Shown in pieces: positions 59,294-64,000 of a DNA stretch of 64,000 nt. Numbering within the stretch: position 1 is the stretch's first letter; each line of letters begins with the position of its first letter. Under the pieces are notes generated by a model. It made no database searches, was not told where the DNA came from, and saw nothing but the letters and a program-made list of their open reading frames with translations. The DNA lies in assembly GCA_001899315.1 (NCBI GenBank), contig MOYA01000002.1:405661-469660 (forward strand), in the 5' to 3' direction. Made by a program: the position numbers and the translations under genes. The DNA is from Candidatus Obscuribacter phosphatis (GTDB lineage Bacteria > Cyanobacteriota > Vampirovibrionia > Obscuribacterales > Obscuribacteraceae).

Positions 59294-59641
59294 TCAGGAG
59301 ACTTCGATGTCTACTCTCTTGCCGTAGCGACTGGCTGCGGCTCTGATAAGTGAACGCAAGGCAGTGATGGTCCGTCCATCTTTGCCGATGAGGCGGCCTG
59401 TCACTAGCGGATCACAGGTGACGTTGACACGGCTGCGACCCGGGTTTAGCTGTTCTCTCTCAAACTGTAGTGCGTCAGGGTCTTTGGCTAGTACCTTAAG
59501 TATGTACTCGGCCAGATCCTCAGGCGCGGTCGTATCGATGACCGGCTGTCTTACGCGCCCGCTGTTTGAGCCGAAGCGCCTTGGTCCCTTTTTAAAAGGC
59601 TTGCTACCGTATCGCTTGCCTGGGCGCCGTTTTTCATCCAT
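59294..59641 (-). CDS. khpA: KH-domain RNA-binding protein (KhpA-like)
   Basis: A 115-residue protein. The C-terminal ~75 residues are a KH domain with the GxxG loop in [18 protein letters not shown], as in KhpA/YlqC, which acts with KhpB/EloR in RNA binding and cell elongation. The first ~40 residues are basic and disordered ([19 protein letters not shown]), an addition to the family. No other ATG, GTG or TTG occurs in this frame before the KH domain, so the ATG at 59641 is forced, and the basic head overlaps the end of rpsP by 91 nt in another frame. Confidence 0.9.
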   Translation of the reverse strand: MDEKRRPGKRYGSKPFKKGPRRFGSNSGRVRQPVIDTTAPEDLAEYILKVLAKDPDALQFEREQLNPGRSRVNVTCDPLVTGRLIGKDGRTITALRSLIRAAASRYGKRVDIEVS

Positions 59642-59805
59642 TTTTCTACCGCTTCCCTGTTGACTTTGAGCTCTTTGGAACGAGGATTGTAATAACCCAG
59701 TTCTTCGATGGGCATACCATCGCGTCTCATGCGGGAATCAACGGCTACGATTCTGTAGTGAGGGGCTTTCTTGGCGCCGACGCGCTTAAGCCTTAATTTA
59801 ACCAC
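59551..59805 (-). CDS. rpsP: 30S ribosomal protein S16
   Basis: An 84-residue S16 with the family core: [37 protein letters not shown] and [15 protein letters not shown]. It starts at GTG 59805 (GGAG 11 nt upstream). Its last 30 codons are also read in a second frame as the head of khpA. The rpsP-khpA order, in the neighbourhood of ffh, matches many bacterial ffh-rpsP-ylqC operons. A TTAACA/TACGAT promoter with an 18-nt spacer (59872-59901) may serve it. Confidence 0.95.
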   Translation of the reverse strand: MVKLRLKRVGAKKAPHYRIVAVDSRMRRDGMPIEELGYYNPRSKELKVNREAVEKWMKNGAQASDTVASLLKRDQGASAQTAGA

Positions 59806-60012
59806 GAACTATCTTTCTCCATTTAATTTAAAAAGACTGCAAATAGCAATTCTACCAGTATGTCCCGCCGCATCGTATGTCTTCAATGTATATGTTGTTA
59901 AGCTTCCGCAACTTGACATGCCTTGGTTCTCTGTCTGACCTGGGTTTGAGGGCTGAAACGCCCAACCGGCCGCTAATTTAGACATTCGGAAGAATTTGAA
60001 GAAAAATCCCCT

Positions 60013-61551
60013 TTATTTCTTCTTTTTCTTGCGTTTGTTAAAGAAGGCTCCGCCCGAATAACCACTTGAAGACTTGGCGCCGGGTCTGGGCATACCCTGG
60101 AAACCTGGTGGCATGGGGGGCATACCGGGCATACCGCCTGGGAAGCCACCCGGCATTCCGCCTGGGAAACCGCCGGGCATGCCGCCCGGGAAACCACCTG
60201 GCATACCGGGCATACCAGGCATACCAGGCATGCCGCCGCCGGCCATCATCTGTCTAAAGGTGCCGAAAACCGAGCGCATCTTTTGGAAGTCGTTCAACAT
60301 TTTGCCGATTTCGTTGTCCTTGAGCCCGCTGCCTTTGGCAATGCGGCGACGGCGTTTATAGTCGATGAGGTCAGGATTGCGGCGTTCTTCCTTGGTCATC
60401 GAATTGATGGCTATTTCATACTTGCTCATCATTACTTCGCCTTCGGCGGCAATCTGTTTTTGCTGCTCGGTGGAAATGCCGAACATGCCGCCGAAGCCCA
60501 TCATTTTCATGATGTCGCCCATTGGGCCCATGCCTTTCATCATCTTTTGCATTTTTACAAAGCTCTCAAAGTTGAGATCTTTGGTGAGCATGTCCATAAC
60601 AGTTTCAGTGGCTTCGCGCTCGTCGATGTTCTTTTGCGCACGCTCTACCAAAGAGACCACATCACCCATGTCGAGAATGCGGCTAGCCATGCGGTCTGGA
60701 TAGAAAGTCTCCAGATTTTCCAGCTTTTCGCCGGTGGAGATGAACTTGACCGGCTTGCCGACTGCTTCTCTGACTGAGAGCGCGGCGCCGCCTCTGGCAT
60801 CGCCATCTACCTTGGTGAGCAAAAGACCGGTGAGGTCGAGCTGGGTGTTGAAAGTTTCGGCAACGTTGACTGCTTCCTGACCGGTCATGCTGTCTACCAC
60901 CAAGATTTTTTCTTGCGGCTTGAGGAAGCGGTCGATAATGAGAAGCTCGGCCATGAGGGGAGTATCCACCTGAAGGCGACCGGCAGTATCGAGGATAACT
61001 GGGCTCAGTCCTTTCTCTTTGGCTTCTTTGACAGCTAGCTCGGCAATCTCTTGCACATCTTGATTGCCTTCTATGGCGAAAACCGGCACATCAATCTGTT
61101 TGCCCAGAGTTTGCAATTGGTGAATGGCGGCAGGACGTTGCACGTCGCAGGCAACCAATAGAGGTTTGGCTCCTTCTTCTTTTAGTTTGAAAGCCAACTT
61201 GCCGCAGGCTGTTGTTTTACCAGCGCCCTGCAAGCCGACCATCATGATCACGCCTGGGTCGCCCTGATAATTGAGGGGGCTGTGTTCGCCACCAAGAATG
61301 GTGACTAGCTCGTCATGCACTATTTTGACGAATTGCTGGTCGGGGCGAACTGCCGTCAAGACATCGGCGCCGAGAGCTTTCTGTCTAACATTTGAAATGA
61401 AAATTTTGACCACTTTCAAACTGACGTCGGCTTCGAGAAGTGATTTCCTTACTTCGCGAATCGCGTCTTCGATGTTGTCGGCGGTGAGTTTATCGTTGCC
61501 TGTGAGGCTGCGAAAAGCGCCGTGTAGTTTGTCTGTGAGATTGTCGAACAT
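60013..61551 (-). CDS. ffh: signal recognition particle protein Ffh
   Basis: Ffh binds SRP RNA and signal sequences and targets membrane proteins with FtsY. The 512-residue product has the N domain, G domain with GLQGAGKTT (G1), DTAGRLQ (G3) and [10 protein letters not shown] (G4/5), and a Met-rich M domain ([20 protein letters not shown]). The C-terminus adds an unusual Gly/Met/Pro/Phe tail of repeated GGFPGGMP units and a final poly-Lys. ATG 61551 with GGAAAGG upstream is chosen over the frame opening 34 codons earlier. It follows the HD hydrolase gene by 23 nt. Confidence 0.96.
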   Translation of the reverse strand: MFDNLTDKLHGAFRSLTGNDKLTADNIEDAIREVRKSLLEADVSLKVVKIFISNVRQKALGADVLTAVRPDQQFVKIVHDELVTILGGEHSPLNYQGDPGVIMMVGLQGAGKTTACGKLAFKLKEEGAKPLLVACDVQRPAAIHQLQTLGKQIDVPVFAIEGNQDVQEIAELAVKEAKEKGLSPVILDTAGRLQVDTPLMAELLIIDRFLKPQEKILVVDSMTGQEAVNVAETFNTQLDLTGLLLTKVDGDARGGAALSVREAVGKPVKFISTGEKLENLETFYPDRMASRILDMGDVVSLVERAQKNIDEREATETVMDMLTKDLNFESFVKMQKMMKGMGPMGDIMKMMGFGGMFGISTEQQKQIAAEGEVMMSKYEIAINSMTKEERRNPDLIDYKRRRRIAKGSGLKDNEIGKMLNDFQKMRSVFGTFRQMMAGGGMPGMPGMPGMPGGFPGGMPGGFPGGMPGGFPGGMPGMPPMPPGFQGMPRPGAKSSSGYSGGAFFNKRKKKKK

Positions 61552-61574
61552 TTTCCTTTCCTCTATTAGGTGCT

Positions 61575-62894
61575 TTAGACTCTGGAATGAGTCAATGCAG
61601 GTTCTTTTATTTCTAAAATTTTCTCGCTGGCTTCTTGTGGATAGACGAGCCAAGAAGATTCATAGTTGCCCTTGACCAGGGCTTCTATGGCCAGACTAAG
61701 TTGCGAGAGTTCCTTCACTTCACCAGATTCGGTGCGGACCATGATATTGGTCTGTGGGTGCTCTTCTTCGGGGCGATAGTAGTCGTAAGGACGGAAGCCC
61801 GTCGACTCTACGGCTACGTAATAGTCTGGATCGTAGCCGATCGAGGCCACTGCTTTTCGAGCTTGTGCTTCGATTGAGTCTATCTCGGCTTTGTCCGTGC
61901 TCTTTATGCGGCTGGCTTTGAATATTTTGCGATTGAGAAAACGGTAAGAGAGATCGGCCAAAATCGGGTCATTGTCTTTGAGCCAGCGTTTTATATGGTA
62001 GAAGAACTGCACATCGTCGAGGCTGAGATAGTCATCGACAGTCAAATGCTCGCCTGTGAGCCAGAGTCTGGTGGGTTCATCAATAAAGGAAATTTTGGTG
62101 TCTTTGTCTTCCAGTACGTATCTTGCTCTTTTGATTAGTTTGCCCAACATGGCGCGGGCCGCTAAGTTCTTGCGGTGATAATAAACTTGCGCATACATCG
62201 AGTAGCGAGCAAATAGGTAGTCTTCAACGGCAATTTGACCTTTCTCACCTACCACCAGCAGGCGGTCCTCATCATCGTCGATTTCCATAGAGCGCAAAAT
62301 GCGCTTAAGGGCAAAGAGCCCATAGGCAGTGCCGGTCATATAGCTGTCTCTAAGCAGATAGTCGAAGCGATCGCAATCTAACTGGCTCGAAACAATGTGC
62401 GAAACATAATGAGGCGTGTAAGTTTTCTTGAGCACTTTGACAATTTTGTCTGCCAGACCGGGCTCTTCTTTAAAGTTGTCGAGTATCTCGCGCACTTGCG
62501 TATCACCCGAGATCACCTTGCAAGACCAGTCTTCGTGGTCATAGCCCAGAATTTTTTCAGTGACATGTGAAAAGGGTCCATGTCCCACATCGTGCAATAG
62601 CGCCGAAGCCAGTATCAAAGCTCTCTGACTCTCGGCTTGCGGTTGGCGGCTGGCGAGAATATCGCAGAGGCGATGGGCGACATGCATGACGCCCACAGAG
62701 TGGGTAAAGCGCGAACCTTCGGCGCCTTGAAAAGTGAAGTAGGAAACGCCAAGTTGATGAATGCGGCGCAATCTCTGGAATTCAACAGCATCAATCAGGT
62801 CGACAACGAGTCTCTCCGCCGGCTTATCTCTGTCCAGAACTATGTCCTGGTGGATTGGGTCGAGGTATGTCCTTTTGTTTGCGACTCTTGGCAT
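61575..62894 (-). CDS. HD-domain phosphohydrolase (dGTPase/SAMHD1-like)
   Basis: A 439-residue cytoplasmic metal hydrolase. The HD set is complete: His in [13 protein letters not shown], the His-Asp pair in [13 protein letters not shown] and Asp in [12 protein letters not shown]. The length and the order of motifs match the YdhJ/SAMHD1-related dNTP triphosphohydrolase group. The C-terminal ~150 residues are the extra alpha/beta part common in that group. Head gene of the unit HD-ffh. A TATAAT element stands 30 nt upstream of the start. Confidence 0.88.
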   Translation of the reverse strand: MPRVANKRTYLDPIHQDIVLDRDKPAERLVVDLIDAVEFQRLRRIHQLGVSYFTFQGAEGSRFTHSVGVMHVAHRLCDILASRQPQAESQRALILASALLHDVGHGPFSHVTEKILGYDHEDWSCKVISGDTQVREILDNFKEEPGLADKIVKVLKKTYTPHYVSHIVSSQLDCDRFDYLLRDSYMTGTAYGLFALKRILRSMEIDDDEDRLLVVGEKGQIAVEDYLFARYSMYAQVYYHRKNLAARAMLGKLIKRARYVLEDKDTKISFIDEPTRLWLTGEHLTVDDYLSLDDVQFFYHIKRWLKDNDPILADLSYRFLNRKIFKASRIKSTDKAEIDSIEAQARKAVASIGYDPDYYVAVESTGFRPYDYYRPEEEHPQTNIMVRTESGEVKELSQLSLAIEALVKGNYESSWLVYPQEASEKILEIKEPALTHSRV

Positions 62895-62923
62895 GCCGTT
62901 TCCATTAAATATAGACTTGAAAT

Positions 62924-62929
62924 ATTATA
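62924..62929 (-). promoter_or_regulatory. -10 element of the HD hydrolase gene
   Basis: The minus strand reads TATAAT 30 nt before the ATG. No good -35 is seen at 16-18 nt, so this is suggestive only. It lies in the 90-nt divergent space with the membrane-protein gene. Confidence 0.35.
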
Positions 62930-62984
62930 CTGATTGTTCAAGCCTTTCTATTGTAAAGTTGCCGGAGATTGCGGGTCGGGATAG

Positions 62985-63968
62985 TTGTCGGAAGCATCAG
63001 TTCATTCACTCTTGGAGTCAGGAGCCGAGCCTCGTGTGCTGGCTCTAGCCGACATGGTCAGTCTCGCCTTTCGCTTGGTGCGAGTTAACATCAGGCTTTA
63101 CAGCCGTGTTTTGTTTCTGCCGGCGCTCTTCAGCGCTGTTGCTTCAAACTTGGCCCAGTATTCAATGATGGAATGGCTCAAGGTGGCTGCCGAATCAAAG
63201 CTTGCTGTGGCTCCTTTCGCCATTGCTATGGCTGTGATTCTTGCCTGCATCGTGCTCTGGTTCTACGCTGCCTGGGAGCTTTGTATGCGCTGCTCAGCAA
63301 TGTCGCGCTTCCTTTTGCAACTAAATGCCAGCTATCAAGAGGCTTATGAGGCTATCAAGAAGCGGCGTTGGCTTATCTTTGGTGTGTACAATCTCGCGGT
63401 CCTGCCGCCTCTTTTGGTTCTGATTGCCTGGACCGTGGTGATCGTATCTGCCCTGACCGTTGTCTCCAGGCTTGGTGCCGAGCGCCTTTTGGTAGGCGGT
63501 TTGGTCTTTTTTGTCATTGGCTTGTTGCTCACAGTTAGTTTGGCGATCACTTCGCTCTATGGTGCATTGCTTACCGCCGGCGCCGTGGTGGAAGATTGTT
63601 CATTCAAGACTTTGGCAGCAAAGAGCCTTCATTTCGCTAAAGCCAGGTTGTTGCGCGGCGCCTCATTTATCTGTCTTTTGACGGTGGCGATCATGGTGGC
63701 AAACTTCGCCATTTCCAGCCCTCTTACTATTTTAGAGGCGATAGAAACAGCTTTTGTCATCAAGCAAAGCGGTTTGAGTTCCTTTTCGGAAACTGCCGAG
63801 CCAACTCACCTCAGGGTGATATCGGCTATGTTTGACGTGATGCTAAATATGGTGACATTCTCGGTGGCCTATACCGGTTATGTGCTCTTCTTTAGAGATT
63901 TGAAACTGCGATTGGAAGCCACTGACCTAGTCGGTCGCCTGGAAAAATTAGTCAAAGTAGACAAATAA
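62985..63968 (+). CDS. multi-pass integral membrane protein
   Basis: A 327-residue protein with about five to six transmembrane helices, e.g. VAPFAIAMAVILACIVLWFY, YNLAVLPPLLVLIAWTVVI, VGGLVFFVIGLLLTVSLAI, ASFICLLTVAIMVANFAI and MFDVMLNMVTFSVAYTGYVL. The layout resembles glycerophosphoryl-diester-phosphodiesterase-associated or DUF975-type membrane proteins, but no signature decides. TTG 62985 is the probable start, with a weak ribosome site. The last 32 nt of the window beyond it show no readable gene. Confidence 0.75.
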   Translation: MSEASVHSLLESGAEPRVLALADMVSLAFRLVRVNIRLYSRVLFLPALFSAVASNLAQYSMMEWLKVAAESKLAVAPFAIAMAVILACIVLWFYAAWELCMRCSAMSRFLLQLNASYQEAYEAIKKRRWLIFGVYNLAVLPPLLVLIAWTVVIVSALTVVSRLGAERLLVGGLVFFVIGLLLTVSLAITSLYGALLTAGAVVEDCSFKTLAAKSLHFAKARLLRGASFICLLTVAIMVANFAISSPLTILEAIETAFVIKQSGLSSFSETAEPTHLRVISAMFDVMLNMVTFSVAYTGYVLFFRDLKLRLEATDLVGRLEKLVKVDK

Positions 63969-64000
63969 GAATGAGATTTATATAGGTGCGTGGTCCGGTG

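Noticed and set aside
60066..60361. Plus-strand Pro/Gly-rich ORFs opposite the end of ffh
   Set aside because: They arise from the [14 protein letters not shown] repeat of the Ffh tail read in reverse.

Overview
The window looks like a chromosome segment of a diderm bacterium of moderate GC. The mix of single-copy housekeeping genes, long secreted or repeat-rich proteins, response-regulator/Ser-Thr-kinase fusions and one very large multidomain gene resembles non-photosynthetic cyanobacterial relatives (Melainabacteria/Vampirovibrionia, Obscuribacterales type). That placement is an inference from gene style; no rRNA gene is present to test it. GTG and TTG starts are common and most genes have a GGAG-type ribosome binding site. 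I saw no tRNA, rRNA, CRISPR array or insertion sequence.

Layout. 1-5.2 kb, minus strand: gltX-cysS, an RlpA-like secreted protein and a YebC/PmpR regulator. 5.4-11.1 kb, plus strand: a secreted TPR protein and the cell-wall run murD-ftsW-murG. 11.2-18.5 kb: small hypotheticals, a highly acidic Ala/Glu repeat protein, a TyrA-prephenate dehydratase fusion, gcvT, a 48-residue membrane protein, gcvH and a small secreted protein. 18.5-26.8 kb: a Gly-Thr-repeat membrane protein, a HEAT-repeat protein, an acyl-CoA dehydrogenase, two paralogous secreted TPR proteins with tandem retropepsin-like domains around a glycosyltransferase, and an aldo/keto reductase. 26.9-30.1 kb: a three-gene restriction-modification cassette (adenine methyltransferase, PD-(D/E)XK endonuclease, overlapping unknown gene). 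30.1-34.8 kb: a receiver-Ser/Thr kinase fusion with a duplicated 3' end, two unrecognised genes with interleaved stop codons, and a degenerate G-domain-like protein. 35.0-46.4 kb: one gene for about 3,805 residues. 46.6-53.0 kb: a secreted EF-hand calpain-like protease, a GNAT acetyltransferase, small secreted and unknown proteins, and a double-LysM protein with a papain-like domain. 53.4-58.9 kb: a second receiver-Ser/Thr kinase fusion divergent from two overlapping histidine-kinase genes. 58.9-64 kb: HD hydrolase-ffh-rpsP-khpA and an MshEN-like small protein on the minus strand, then a multi-pass membrane protein.

Most interesting signals. (1) The two adjacent sensor kinases are complementary wrecks. 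The first keeps the ATP-binding boxes but has Gln where the phospho-accepting His should be; the second keeps the His box but has lost the ATP-binding boxes. They overlap by 8 nt and are divergent from a receiver-wHTH-Ser/Thr-kinase fusion, which suggests an obligate heterodimeric histidine kinase feeding a hybrid two-component/eukaryotic-like kinase output. (2) The giant protein combines a Cys-His-Asn papain-like site, two GGDEF-like domains and an HExxH site; two further papain-fold proteases lie within 7 kb. (3) There is a TyrA-PheA fusion without chorismate mutase or ACT domain, and a 91-nt out-of-frame rpsP/khpA overlap.
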